From contig NC_133157.1 in assembly GCF_040802235.1 (NCBI RefSeq), positions 89,576,001 through 89,640,000 on the forward strand: a stretch of 64,000 nucleotides of DNA, read 5' to 3'. This document shows, one piece after another, positions 35,656 through 49,350 of the stretch; the stretch's first letter is position 1, and each line of letters opens with the position of its first letter. The position numbers and the translations under genes are program-made. The notes below the pieces were generated by a model. That model did not search any database. It was not told the origin of the DNA and saw nothing but the letters and a program-made list of their open reading frames with translations. The DNA comes from Manis javanica. Its lineage: Eukaryota > Chordata > Mammalia > Pholidota > Manidae.

Positions 35656-38600
35656 CATGAGGCTAAAATATGTAAAAGTATGCATGTTACACCTCACACA
35701 GCAGACACACTAATGCACCTGGAGAATGTGCAAATTGTACAGGATGATCCACAGCAGCAGTGACTTAAGGTGCCTTAGTCCACCTCACAGAATCATAAAG
35801 ACATTACTTTCATTTCTAGTTATTAAGAGTAATTCCGTTTTTACCACATGGTGCATTAGTTAAGGTCACAATCACAACAAAATTCAGAACATACAATGGC
35901 TGAACCACAATAAAACCTATTTCTCACTCACATAATTTCCAAACAGATGCTCTTGATTGTGGGGTGGATGTGCCCCAAGGGGACATTCAGGGACCTGGGC
36001 TTGTAGGATAGATCCACTGGTGGCTCTGCCATTTTCACCATGTGGATTTTGAGGTCATGCTCCTTGTTGTCTCCATTTCAGCCCAGGAAGGAGAACAGCT
36101 TGGAGAATCATCTGGGCAGGCTTTCGGGTGCTGGATTGGGGAACAGGCACCACTACTAATCACATTCCATTTCCTAGAACATAGCCACATGGCCACATCT
36201 AATTGCAAAGGAACAATGAAAATCCAGTCTATCTGTGTGCTCAGTAGGACAGCAAGTCCATCTCATCTATAAGTATCTCATGTGCAAGGAAGAATATTCC
36301 CTTCTCAGCCTCCATTGAAGGAGACACACAAATTCTACCCTGTATAAACCTGAATACTAAGTTCTCATCATTTATTCTTAAACATGCAGAAAGTCAAGTT
36401 GTTAGGCATATGCATGAATGATATTTTCAGTTTTATGTGGGGTGAAAGCAAGCACTCAAAAGAAAAAATTTCCTGTGTATGATCCAGGGAGTCACGGGGA
36501 TCCTCAGAAAAATGATCACAATGTCCATTAATTCACATGAAATCTGAGAAAGCATTGTATGCAGACCATATAAATAACATTTTCACACATTCATGTCATT
36601 TTTTTCCCAGAAATAGTAGCACATTCTAGTTAACGTCTTACTGAATTCATAGTGATTCTGTATCACCATACATTCTTTTTCATTTGAGAAAGGAGACCTT
36701 ATATCAAAATGCTTGGGAATCACATTTTTCTGAATGATTGCCACTCATCAAATTACTGAGGTCAAAACAACAGACTGTTTCAAGACATTAGTCAATTCAG
36801 ATTTTTAAAAAAATCAAATATTTCTCAGCATAAAAAATCTCATAAATTTGTAAACTATCAAAACAATTTTTAATAATATATTTTCATCCTGAGAATTAAA
36901 AGGCATCAAAGCAAATTTCCTGTTGGGAGGCATCCAGTCTGAGCAGGAAATGTCTGACCATTGAAATCTTTGATGTCATCTTGGATTTACCCTCTGGCTG
37001 GGTCTCTTCAGTGAGTACCCCTCTCTGTCCACCACTCATCACCCTTTTTGGTTCTTTCTTAGGTTTTGAGATGCATGGTGCACCCAGCCTCTGAAAACCC
37101 TCTCAAATTGACCTTCCCACTGACAAAACCTTCCTACCATCTGACACCCACAATTCCACCTGTTATTGCATGGCGCTGACTCCACTGCCTGGCAGGGCTT
37201 CCTAACTAGTGTGTAGTATTATATCCTTCATATTATCAACTCCATATAAAAAACAGTGTCTTCGAATTCATATTCACATCTGCACCATGAGGAAAAACCC
37301 TACCTGAAGGTAAGCAGTGCACAAAACCAGGAATCCAGAAAGTGATGGAGCCTTTGACCCTCCACCCAGCATCTGGGCTTCCTGAAAGGCTAAGAACTTA
37401 GAATCTGGCTATGAAGAGAGTAGACATGGAAGATACTCCCGAAATGTCAGGATTTTTTCAAAATGCCTCTCTTCTTTTGTTCCCAAAGAATCTAAAGACA
37501 AATTGCTCTGTCCTATAAACGTTAGTGTTTCAGCATCTTCGTTAGTAAATGAACCTGTTGATGAAGGCAGATTACAAGATGTCATGACTGATGAATGGAA
37601 CGGAGAAGAAACATCCAGGGCCCTCAGTGGCAGGCACAGCCATGGCTTCCCCCTGGAAGTACAGGTTCCTCTGTGAAAAACGTATGATGCTCAGAGGCAA
37701 TGACAGCTTTTGAAGAACAGAGAGCAATATAAATATTAAATGAATGGAGAGGTTGTCATCTTGAGCTATTTCATTATTGAACAGTGAGTTCAAGCCCTCC
37801 TTCAAAACATAACCAAAATAAGGATCTCCAAACATCTCCTGTCTAACATTAGACAGTATATTTGGTATTATTAAGTTACTTTTTTGTAAAGTTCAAAGTA
37901 CAGTATATTTTAAAAATCACAAAAATTTTCATGATCATTGTACATGAACTTTCTTAAAAGAGTTTAAGATGTTAAAAGCCATCCACATCAGACCCCTTTG
38001 GCAGCCTGCGGCTGCCAGTATCACTAAATTGTCTGTCTGGTTCTAAGTGAATTACTCTAGCATAAAGGCTTATTTTGTTGCCGGAGTGGAGATGAAAAAT
38101 AAATATTAGCACTGACAATTTTTAATAATGATTGCTGAGATTCAATGTCTCCTAACACTTAAATCACTAAATTACCTCTTAAAAGTCATTACAGATACTC
38201 TTCTCTTCCAACGGCTGGGTTCCCTTTTGTGTCTCCAAATAGATGTTGGGAAAAAAGCCACGGTCACGGCTGTCACTGTTAATCAGTGTCTCCTGAGAGC
38301 CGCTTCTTGCCCGAGGCACCAGCCATCACCTGCCAGACCCGACAGGGACCTGCAGAAAAACCTTGTTTACCCAGCGTGGCTCTTGTATTTGTGCTGCCAC
38401 ATGGCCTTGCAGAGGACTCATCAGTATCTCTGTAGGAGTGAAAGTTAATTTTATATGTGTGAGAACTTCACCTAAGCTAATATTGCAGTGATGAATCCTC
38501 AGCTGGACATAAAATTTTACAAAAAAACTGAGAGGTGAATTACCAGACAGCTTATAGCCATGAAGACACTTCTATTGAATTACCTTTATGAATTAATTTT

Positions 38601-39300
38601 TTTCAATGTCAATTTATACATCCTTCATTATTCTTTATTTTCCCTTTCTGAAATACTGTGTTGCTTCTCATGAGAAAAATGACTCTCTGAGGAAATTGAT
38701 ATGGAAAGCTTCTCAGACCTGCCTCATAGTCTTTTAAATCTATGTTTATAATTATTGAAATTCTTCCCGAGGGTGTCTGTGGACTCAGACACATGCTGAT
38801 GCGCCAAGGTGAGCCATCTTTTCGTCAGAGGTATCTGAAGAGTCCCCATTGTTTCACTTTCTCTCCAGTCCGTCCTTCTTTCTCCTGGTGACGGGATTCA
38901 CCCCTGGAGGTGGCTGTGACACTGGGAGGCCAGCTGTGACCTTCTCTGGACCTTTCCAGCTGCCCTGGAGGGAGAGGAAGGTTGCTTATTTCTGATTAAG
39001 CCTGAGATGGGGAACTAGGGTCTGTCTGCCAGGGTCGCAGTCCTTGTGGAGGTGAAGCTGACAAAAGGATAGACTCAGCGAGTACAGGGGCAAGAGGCCA
39101 GGGGCCCTGGGGGCTTCGGGTGGTTGATAAGGCTGGAATCCCCCTTTCTAAACCACGGCCATGATTCGTCCTTTTATTTAGGAGCGTTTGAGCTGGGTGT
39201 CTGTCCTGTGGCCACCCTCGTCATAGGGGAACCCAGAGCCTGTCCGGTGAAGGACGCCATCCAGGTCTTGGGGCGCTCGGTTCCCTAGTTTCCATCCCTA
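35656..39300. other. No gene; possible old repeat at about 35850-36270
   Basis: Mostly unrecognised. About 35850-36270 reads like an old interspersed repeat (tttctcactcacataatt, ccacatggccacatctaattgcaa), family not determined. Open frames at 37572-37835, 38128-38448 and 38609-38794 have no recognisable domains or family resemblance. Confidence 0.45.
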
Positions 39301-39309
39301 CCTGATCAG

Positions 39310-39560
39310 TGATGACTGGAGACATTCTCACTCCCATAATGGAGCAGCTGCTGCATGCTCGGCACTGAGCTAAAGATGGCATGTGCATCACTGCACCGAA
39401 CGCTCATGACGACCCCGTAAGGAAGACATCAGCTTTATCCCTTTTCAGGGACACAGGTGTTCCTCAGCCAAGGGGCACTGGGAAGAGGTTGCCCGATATG
39501 AAGCCAGCCACCCAGGTGCCAGGGCCTGGGATCTTAATTTCCATGCTAGGTGAATCTGGA
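39310..39560 (+). repeat. MIR-like SINE fragment
   Basis: Resembles the MIR consensus order: tgctcggcactgagct, then cgctcatgacgaccccgtaa (cf. ctcacaacaaccctatgagg) and ttatcccttttcagggacac. Diverged, ends approximate. Confidence 0.5.
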
Positions 39561-40099
39561 AATGTCAGCTGTGGACTGGGATGACCAGAAGGCCCACATG
39601 GAAAGGAGCGGCAGAGGCCAACTCCTAACTCGTCTCATTTTTCCTGGTTCTCTGATTTTGTTGAGACCAAACCACTGTCAGTGTGGGTGGCACCTGATTT
39701 GTTTCTATGACTCTTAAGATACATTTTGAAATCTCTTCCTATGTTATACCTAGAAAACAAATAAAATTCCATTTTAGAACTAAAGAACAACTACGGATTT
39801 TTCATAGGAAACTACTGGGTATTTATTGCTTTGTGCACAATGGAAGGCTTGCAGTTTAGGAGGGCTGCGTGTGCTCAGCATCACAGGTATGGGCCCAGCA
39901 CCCTTGGAGCCCCCGGAATGCTCTCTGCCTGCTGATACTCACCACTTAGCCACCGTCCACACCTCCCTTGTGATACCGAAGGTGGGAGGCTTTGTAGATG
40001 ACAATTATGAAATCATGGACTTGAGGCTCTTCTTCTTAATCTATGGTTTCTTTGAATCCAAAAATCAGAAATTAGTTTTGCCTGATGGTTGAACTACTG

Positions 40100-40235
40100 G
40101 CTCTCTCATTAGCTGTGTGGCCTCAGCAAGACCTTCAACCTCTCTGAGCTCCTGTTCCTTAGCCTTACGTGGCGATAAGAGCATCTCCCTGTGTGGTGGT
40201 GGTGAGAATTAAGGGGTGATGTCAGTGTACAGTAA
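40100..40235 (+). repeat. MIR SINE fragment
   Basis: gctgtgtggcctcagcaaga, ccttcaacctctctgagctc and gtggtgagaattaaggggtg follow the MIR core and 3' region. Confidence 0.7.
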
Positions 40236-41079
40236 CTGAAACCCACACGTCAGAGGCAGAAGCTACTGTGCTCATGCGCACGGTTAGCCTCATGGGTTCG
40301 TGCCTGCTGAACACCCTCACCTTTGGGCTGCAGCTGCTCCTCCTCACACACCCTGACACTTTTTTGCTGATCACAGCCTTTATGCCATGTGTGGGGTTGG
40401 GTACAGCCTTTGAAGCGGTGGATGATTTGCCCCACCCTGTAGGCTGTCAAGGAGACAGCGGGACAGAAGGAGACACAAAAAGAATGGAGAGGCATTGCTG
40501 AGATCCTACAAAGAGGACCTGAACATTCATCCTGAGACCGGAGCACCAGGAGTGCCCACAGGCGGCTCACCTGCTCTGGGGGTGCTGAGTGGACAGTGCA
40601 TGGAGTTGTCACAGCAGTGGGGACGTTTGGAATCATCTGGGATGTCCCCGTTGCCAACTCCTGAAACACCAACAAATGGTTTTCAGCTCCTAGTAGTTGG
40701 GACCCAGAAGTCCTGCCACCCCCAGGGGAGTTGGCAGAAGGCAGCCAAGAGGGAACCCCGGGGCCTCAGAGAGAACCAGGAGACTTCTGGGAGGGTGGAG
40801 GCCAGTGAATCTGAAGATGTAGGAGACATAGTTACAGGCTTCAGAAAGTAGCACAACCAAAGTTAGCTCAAGCAGTAAAATTTCCAAGAGAAACTGTAAC
40901 GCTGATGCAAGCACTCTCCTGACAGCATGCCAGGCCCAGCTCAGAGGGCGAGCTGCGGCCCCTGAGAAGGAGCCATTTCCCGTGGCATCGAGCTTCCCCA
41001 CAGCATGCAGGAGAAGTTGATCAACCCACCTGATTTGTCAAGTGATGATAATGTACATATGGAAAAACAGTAAAATCTT
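40236..41079. other. No gene; unrecognised
   Basis: Overlapping open frames on both strands (40250-40675, 40495-40851, 40690-41001) are GC-driven and show no family resemblance. Confidence 0.45.
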
Positions 41080-41640
41080 AGCAAAGGATATAAAGAAACA
41101 TATAAATACCTGAAGATAATGATGACATTTCTGAAGGTTATACTCAGTTTGGCAATTCTTCCCAAATTGATACATTTAATGTAATTGTAATGAAAACTCC
41201 AAGGATATGTTTTTTTAATTTTTTAAATTTAATTTTTTATTAAAATATTGTTAATATACAATCTTATGTTGGTTTCAAATATACCTCACAGTGGTTCAAC
41301 AGTCCCCATGATCAACTTACATGGTGACTGCGAATTATTGTGTCCTTTTATCCCCCTCCCCCATCCCGCCCCTGCCCCAGCTCCTCCCCCTTGGTAACCA
41401 CTAGTCACATCTCAGTGTCTGTGAGTCTACTGCTGTTTTGTTCCTATGGTTCTTTGTTTTTATATCCAAGGATATTTTTATGAAACTTGACAAGCTCATG
41501 GTAAAGTTCACTTGAAGGATAAAATATATGGGATTAACTAAACAGGTGACAGGAAAGAAAAAGTGAGGGATGCCCACCCAGCAGGTATCATAATATGTCA
41601 TGAAACATAGAGAAAAAAAGTATAAAAATAGGGATAAGAA
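41080..41640 (+). mobile_element. Old L1 fragment interrupted by L1-G
   Basis: Diverged sense L1 ORF2 sequence: the region aatgtaattgtaatgaaaac joins, across the L1-G insertion, to gacaagctcatggtaaagtt, matching the L1 thumb region. Confidence 0.6.
41209..41464 (-). mobile_element. L1-G: short 3' UTR fragment, antisense, with TSD
   Basis: 256 bp of L1 3' UTR with poly-T at left, containing acctcacagtggttcaaca and cccccttggtaaccactagt. Flanked by tccaaggatat at 41198-41208 and 41465-41475. Strongly 5'-truncated insertion. Confidence 0.85.
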
Positions 41641-42000
41641 TAAGATAATTCAGAGAATCAAATTTGCAATTCAAACACACACACACAGCATATGAACACT
41701 GAATGTTGAATATGCAATTTAGTGACGAATGTGGTTGACGGTATGGAAAACGGGCAGATGCACAGGTCACCTAATATCAGTTATTCCTGATGGAGAGTGT
41801 GAGATTGGGGCACAGCAATGTGGCATGTTCCCATACACTTGTAAGTTTCTGCACCTGTCATGCCAAGAGATCATTTGTAATGAAGTATGTAATTGTAAAT
41901 GTTTTTTAAAAACTTTGTGAAGTTTTGTGTATGTAACTCTAGGGGAGAAGTATTTTCCCAGCCCAGGGCAAAATACCTTTGAGCCCAAATCAGTCAGTCA

Positions 42001-42249
42001 TGTGGGAGAAACCTGTTTATTGCTTACAAGCCGTCGTCCACTTCTGCTTGCCCGTGTCTCGTGACCCGGCTACAGAAAAAGGGGAGCCCCACCCAACCTG
42101 TCTGGCACAGATATGCCCACCCTTCTCCTTATAATTACGTATTGATATGGAGATGGACTACTTCTCTCCACCTCTTGGAAACGCCTATTGATATGGAGAT
42201 GCATTAAGGCCAAGCGAGAGATTCTGGAAATGCTGCAGTTTCACCCACA
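42001..42249 (-). repeat. Short LTR candidate (249 bp)
   Basis: TGTGGG...CCCACA inverted ends. On the minus strand there is an AATAAA (complement of about 42017-42022) near the left end and a weak TATA (attataagg) near 42125-42135. Flanks (gtca and gtgt) do not match perfectly, so the duplication is unsupported. Plausible solo LTR. Confidence 0.5.
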
Positions 42250-42334
42250 GTGTATTTTCTGTTCAATCTGTTTGCTTGGCTGTTACATTTCTTTTGGGAA
42301 TGGGAGGAAATAATTTTAAGAGCAGAAACTTTCC

Positions 42335-42520
42335 GTAGACTGGGTAACTGTGTTCAAATCTGGCTGTCCCATTTTCTAGCTCTGGATCCTGGATGAGTTA
42401 CTCCCTCCTTCAATTTCAGGGTCCTCATCTGTCAAACAGGACTAGCCATACATTATGTGGCTGTTAGAAAGGTTAAATGAGTTAAGATATGTTGTGTGCT
42501 TAGAACAGATCAGATCACTA
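42335..42520 (+). repeat. MIR SINE fragment
   Basis: gttcaaatctggctgtccca, ctggatgagttactccctcc, ctcatctgtcaaacaggact and aggttaaatgagttaagata match MIR in order. Confidence 0.8.
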
Positions 42521-44844
42521 ATGAGGTGTCTTGAGTTGTTAGAACGATTTATGTGAGGAATAGAAAGAACACGAGTGCAACTGGATGGGAAGGGAGTCAG
42601 CGAGGTGGTGCCAAGAGAAATATTTCAAATTTTAGAATGATTCCTAATGGCAGTGGAAAGCAGTGAAATACTTGTATGCAATGAAAACATGTCATCAGAT
42701 CTGTTCTTTCAAAGATTCTCTTGGCAGATTAAAGTTATTGCATTGTAAGTTATTACATTTTATAGCTCAGTACTGTTTAATAATTAAATCTATTGCATGC
42801 TATGCTATATGCCAAAAACCTTAGTTAAGAGAATATGAGCACTGACACGTGAAAGAATATACATTTTTTGAGAGCTCCAATGATCTCTCCCAAGAACACA
42901 TTCTGCGGCTCCCTTAGGCAACTCAGAAGACCTGAGCTTTGCAACCCATTCAATTGCTCACAGCAAGGAACAGGGTACTTACACTGGGGGTGACCTGGGG
43001 AAAAAGAATCAGCTCCTCAGGCATCTCAGAAAAGTCCCAGGAACTCAAGTTGGTGGCATGTTGGTCTTTAAATTGTACCTTTACTTTGTTATTCTAATTT
43101 TGTACTTTATTGCTCTTATTGTACTAATTGATAATTTTAAGGTGCATCTAATTCAAAATATACCAAATGCATATGTATAAGTATTTAATTTAGATATGCT
43201 AGCAGAGACATAGGTTTCTGAAGAGATATTTTAATAAGTTGTAATGAAATTGCTTTGTATTCCCAGAAAACTTATAGAGATTTCAGTATATGTTCAAAGT
43301 ATTGACAGGAAATCATTTAAAATTATATATTTTTGGTCTCTGAAAGTAGCATAAAAGCTTTAAAGAGGCAGTGTTACTAACCATCTTTTTTGTTTAAATA
43401 AACACATGTAGGTCTCATGATATGGAGGATATTATATGAGACTGTTTATTTTAAATGACTTTTGTTCCCTCCACCATTGACATTTTAATCTTTGTAAAAC
43501 ATTTGTGGGATGGACGTAGAAAAACAATTCCCTTTTTATAATCCTAGGGAGAGAAAAGATAATATGAACAAAATCTTGACATAATGGGCATTTGCCCACA
43601 GAATGTAAACACAGAGATATTAATGTTACTATTGAACTAAGAAACGGGTCAGGAGTCCTTTGCCCATAGTTCTGATGTTAAGATAGAGGAAAGCAGATAT
43701 ACAGAGCACAGAATATACTCTTAAATGCTCAGAAATGTGCACTTACTGGTTGTTTTTAAGAAGAGTGAATGGATTCATACACTTACGTTTGACACATATA
43801 GTTGTTTACCTATTACTATTATAAATGTTTGTTAAGATTCAGAGCTCTGGTTTTCTGAGATGAAGCATGGTATGAAGTATGAAGTCTTTATTGCCAGATT
43901 CCCAAGTAGGAGATTGCTTTTGCATAGGCCGGGATGCAGACACAGCCTTCATTTAAAATTGTGAACCTTAACAAAATTGAATGATATGCAAAACAGTTTA
44001 CTAAATACAATCAGACAGACAGAAGAAACCTCTCCCAGAAAGCCACTCAACCATGACGTGAACCTTCAGAGTGACAATCCCACTGCTTCTACCACACAGC
44101 GCTGCCCGGGAAAGAGACCAGAACATGATTCTTCACTAGAGCCACAGCGGAGAGGAGCTAGACCAACAGCAGTCTTCTTCTTGAAAAACACATGCCCTGG
44201 CCTTGTAAAATACACTGCGCACCAAGGTCCCCTTCCTACCCGCAAGGGCTCTGTGAAGGGGACACTGGCATCTGACCTCTGTCAGGAAGGCCTGCCTTGG
44301 GGCCAAAATGCAGTCTTTGGGCAGTGTGAGGTCTCCAGACCAGCAGCAGTGCAGAGGGCGTCAACCACTGCATAGGCAGGGGCCAGGGCAGTGCCTGCTA
44401 TACTGCAAGTGTGGAGTAAGGTTTTTGTAGAATAAAGGACTTTTTAAATATATTTGATTTTTATTTACACAAAAAGACCCTTTTTATGTTCTGTGCTTTT
44501 TTTTCCTTTAATAATACATCTTAGAAAAGTGTCCTTCTACCAGCATAGCTAGATTTACTTCATTATTTGTCATGGGACACACAGTAATCATTATATAGTC
44601 ATAGAGTAACTTAAAAAACAGTTCCCTATTGTTGACCGGTCTTCCATTTCTTTCTAATGCTGCATTGCTGACTAAATGAAAAAGCTTGAATTCATATGTT
44701 GTCAAGTACACCCTTAAATTTCTATCTGTGAAATTGACATCTGAAAGTGTATGTATACATAAACATATAATCATGTTGCCTGATTTCTTTTAAATAAGTT
44801 AAACTCTTACTGAAAATACTTGAGCCTGGTTCCCCAAATTCTTT
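42521..44844. other. No gene recognised
   Basis: AT-rich. An open frame at 43977-44375 (132 codons) shows no recognisable family and lacks splice or promoter context; not called. Confidence 0.45.
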
Positions 44845-47530
44845 TTTTTTTTATTGTAACATAAAATTTAACATTATAACCATTTTATGGCTTAAAAATC
44901 TGTGGCATTAAGTATGTTCAGGAAGTTGTGCAGCCATTACTGCTACTAGTTTTAGAACATTTTCTTCACCCCAAATGGACGCCCTCAGCCCACCAAGTAG
45001 TCACTCCTGTTCCACTGTCTCCCCAGGTCCTGGCTTTACGGATCTGTCTATTATGGATGTTTCATATAAACGCAGTCTGACTTCCTTCCCTTAGCACATT
45101 TTCAAGGTTCATCCACATTTTAGCACATATCAGGACTTCATTCCTTTTTATTGCTGAATAATAATACCCCATTGTTTGGATGGCCCACTTGATGTTGACC
45201 CATTCATCAGCTGATGGGCTGAACTGCTTTTACTTTTACCTTTGTCTGTTGTGACTAGTGCTGCTGTGAACCATTATGTACAAGTGTTTATTCAAACACC
45301 TGTTTTCAATAGTTTTGAGAATATACCCAGGGGTAGAATTGCAGGGTCATGTGGTAACTATGTTTATATTGTTGAGGAAGCATCTAACTGTTTTCACAGT
45401 GACTGTACCACCTGACAATCCCATCAGCAATGTACAAGGTTCTGACTTCTTCACATCTGTGTCAACATTTGCTGTTTTTCACTTGGTTTATTATTACCAT
45501 CTTAGTGGTGTGAAGTGGTTTCTCATTGAGGTTTTGATTTGTTTTTCCCAAATGATTAACGGTGTTGCGTATTTTTTATGTGCCTGTTGGCCGTTTGCAC
45601 ATCTTCTTTCAAGAAATGTCTATGCAAGTCCTTTTTCCATTTTTAAAATTGCTTATTTTTTATTGTTGAATTTTAGGAGTTCTTTGTATATTCTGGATAC
45701 TAGACCCTTATCAGATATGTGATTTGAAAATGTTTTCTCACAATCTGTTTCTCATTACTCTCTTGATAGTATCCTTTGATATCCCCAGTTTTTAAATTTT
45801 GATGAAGTCCAATTTATCTATTTTTTCATTTCTGACTTGAACTTTAGGTATTACATCTAGGAAACGATTGGCAAATCTGAGGTCATGAAGATTTACTCTT
45901 ATGTTTTCTTTTAAAGATTTTATGGTTTTATCTCTTCAATTTAGGTTTTTGGTCCATTTTAAGTTAATTTTTCTATGTATAATGAAGTAAAGTTCTAAAT
46001 TCATTCTTTTGCCCATACAGTTTCCCAGAACCAGCTGGTGATGAGAATGTTCTTTCTCCATTGAATGGCCTCTTTGTCTAAAATCAATTAATTATAAATA
46101 TAAAGGTTTATTTCTGGGCTATCAATTCTGTTACATATACCCTAGATAATAGAGTTGGTCTATTATATTCTAATTGGTCTAAACTCTGGCCAGCACCACA
46201 CTGTTTTGATTACTGTTCTGAAATTGAAATTATGAACCCTCCAACTTTTTTCTTCAAGATTGCTTTGGCTACTTGGAGTCAGCTGGGCATCAAATAATCT
46301 TTTAAAATTTCTGCTAATATTAAAGTCAAAACCATGTGTATAGTGGTGTTTTAATTTTCATTTCTTTAATTATGTTCTATCCTAGTCATCTGTCATATGT
46401 GGACCTCTTTCATTAATTTTTTTTTTCCAAAAACTGTGTTCATTTTTGTTATTCATTTTTCTATTGACTTTTCAGTCTTTTCCTTATTGACTTGCATGAG
46501 ATTTTCTACAAATTTAGGAAATAACCTTTCAGCTCCCTTGTGAGCTTTTCCCTTTTGTTATTTTGTTATTTTTTGACTTGCATATAGAAGGTCTTTAGCT
46601 GTAGAAATGTTCAAATTTTTATGATTTCAATGTTATAAATATTTTCTGTTTTTGTCCACTACAAGACATTAAAGTTATCAATTCTTTCTGGTAGGACATT
46701 CACAGTTTTGTCTATTACCTTTAAATTGTTGAACCATTTGGAATTTGATTTTTTGTACTCTACCACATGAATACATCACAGTTTCCTTATCCATTCTATT
46801 GTTGATGGGCATTTGAGTAGTTTCCAATGCAAGGACCTTTATGAACAGTGCTGTTATGAGCATTCTTGCACATGCCTTTTGTTAAGCATATGTATACATT
46901 TCTATCAGGTGTGGAACTGCTCAGACACAGGGTATGCATATGATTAGTTTTAATATAGAATGTCAAACCATTTTCCAATGACAATGACATTATACTAATT
47001 TACACTCCTCTTATCAGTGTACCTGAGTTTCAATTATTCTACAGACACTTCATATTGTTAATCTTTCACTTTTAGCCATTATGATGACTGAATTGTGGTA
47101 TTATGTTAAGGTTTTTGCTTGCATTTTCTCCATGAAAAGCAAGGTAATGCATATTTTCATGTTTCTTTGCCACTCAGATACCCTTTTCACTTTCTTGCCT
47201 GTTTCCTATCTGGTAATCTGTCTTTTCCTTATTGATTTTAGGAGTTGCTTCTGTATATCTTCCATTGTTTAATACATGCATTACAAAGTGTTTTTATTTT
47301 CTTTTTTTTTACACTGTCTTTGAAATTAATATAACCTATCATTTTTCTCTTCTGGTTAATATTTTTTTGTGTGTATCCAAGGCTATTAAAGTGATTTTTT
47401 TTTTTTGCCTTTTATAGACATCTGCAATCCATCTGTAATTATTTCCTTTATGGTGTGAGGTAGGGGTCAAGGTTTAATTTTCCATATGGATGTCTACATA
47501 GCCTAGCACTATTTGTTGAAAAGTCCATTT
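44845..47530 (-). mobile_element. Several old L1 fragments, antisense
   Basis: Antisense L1M-type sequence. 44845-45200 resembles the 3' UTR (cattttcaaggttcatccac). 45200-46300 is ORF2 (cctgttggccgtttgcacatcttct, ggtccattttaagttaattt). A second copy gives about 46330-46760. A third starts again with 3' UTR-type words at about 46780 (ttatccattctattgttgat). All heavily decayed, no open frames of note. Confidence 0.7.
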
Positions 47531-47859
47531 TTCTCCACTGCACTACAGTGTTATAAATGTGAATTTGCTTCTAGACTCTTTTTTGACCCTTTGGTGAGTT
47601 TATAAATCCTTGAACTAAAAGTACACTGTTGTTACTTACTTTAACTTTATAAACTTTTGTTAGCTTTATAAAAGATCTCAATAAAAAATAGTGTAAGCTT
47701 TGTCCTTCTTCAAGTAAAAATGCACCAAAATCTACAAGAAACCAAGTATAATTGAACGGTGAACTTAGCAAGGTCTCTGAATATAGTCATATATAAAAAT
47801 TATTTTTTCTCATATCAGCAAAAAAACAAATCAAAAATAAAATTTAGCAAGTATTTTTC

Positions 47860-48170
47860 AGCATGGTGATTTCAAAAATCAAACACAAAGGAATAAATCT
47901 AACAAAAGACATGCAAGATCTCCACCTTGAAAACTTTAAAACACGAGAGAAATTTAAAAAGACATACATACGGGTGGAAGTACAAAGTTAATATATTGAA
48001 ACACTCAATATTGTGAAGATGTCTATAGATTAAGTTCAATCCTAATAAAATTCAAAAAGTTTGTGTGTGCTCATGTGCATGTACATAGATATTGACAAGG
48101 TAATTCTAAAATTTATATTGAAATACAAAGAAGGGCCAAGAATAATTAAAGCAGTTTATTCATTACATTT
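47860..48170 (+). mobile_element. Old L1 ORF2 fragment, sense
   Basis: Diverged L1 sequence: aaaggaataaatctaacaaa, atgcaagatctccaccttga, tattgacaaggtaattctaa. No open frame. Confidence 0.65.
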
Positions 48171-49350
48171 TAAAAAACTCATTGCTTTTAAAAGTTCATA
48201 ATTATTTTCACATTATATTTGATATTTTCTTTCCTTTTATGATATTTTTTGGTGTTTGGGTATTAATGGTATCTTATTATTATAAAAAAAACTTTATATG
48301 ATGGGAATAGTATGAGTATCTAAATCCTGAAAGGTTGAAAGATGTCAGTGAAATTATCTGGATCCATTTCACACACACTCCTGTTTTTGGGTAGGTAAGA
48401 AGACAGCTCTCTGACAATTATCTCAAGGCCTTAAATTGTTTCACTCTGCTGACATTTTATGACTCTTCGACAGACAATTGTGTTTACATTTTTCTCCAGA
48501 AAACTATCCATTTATCTAGATATTTGAATGTGCTTACATCAAGATTTATAAATGAAATTATTGAGTCTTGAATTTTATTTTTGATGTTTTTCTTTAATAA
48601 AAAAAATTTAGCTTGGGAATGTTTGTTTCCTCCTTAAATTTTTGATCGTCTTAAAAAATTTTTTTCAAAATGCAGATTCTGGATTAAATGATTTCTTTGT
48701 ACTCTTTTGTGGGGAAGTAGCTCTGGACTGATGCCCTAATAACCTTGCAGGTATCCACAAAGTTCGAATAAACGAAGCTTCCAGCACAGCTGGTCTGAGT
48801 CTCACCAGAATAATTTGTGAGCCTACCAGACCTGACAAGGTCGGCAGCCCTGCAGGAGTTGCTCCTACAGATGGTTTCTGACGTGTTTCCTGGTCTCCCA
48901 GGAGGCTGGAGGGAAGCAGTTTCTTACTGCCACCTGGAATCTGACAAGGGCCAGGCTCTCTGCCGTGCTGCCCTCAGCTTACAGCTGTGGGCTGTAAAAC
49001 TGCCTAGCAGAGTGTGGCTTTGGTTCCTGAGCAACAGAGTCCTCCCACCCATTTATAACCATCCGACGCTTTTGTTTCCATGTCGCCCTGTGCGAGGGTT
49101 GGGGGCTGCCTCCTTCGGCTTCAGTAGCAATCAAGGAAGGGCTCATTCTTTATCAGGTGACTCTGCCAAGCTTGGCCCTTTGTCTGATATGCTCTACTCA
49201 TTATAAATATGTTATTTTAAAACTTTTTTTCTTATTACTTATTCTGTTCCTTTGCTGTTTGTTTAAAAGGTTTGAATTATACTTAAGTGTAAGTTTCATT
49301 CATCTTCCTTATCTCACAAGGAAGCTGTTAGCTGTATAAATGTTTTAATA
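48171..49350. other. No gene recognised
   Basis: 48817-49206 is open for 129 codons in GC-richer sequence but lacks family resemblance. No repeat recognised with confidence. Confidence 0.4.

Noticed and set aside
38128..38448. 106-codon frame, considered as a host exon
   Set aside because: No family resemblance and no convincing splice sites around it.
43977..44375. 132-codon open frame
   Set aside because: No domain, no homologue recognised, no nearby exon or promoter structure; plausible by chance in locally GC-richer sequence.
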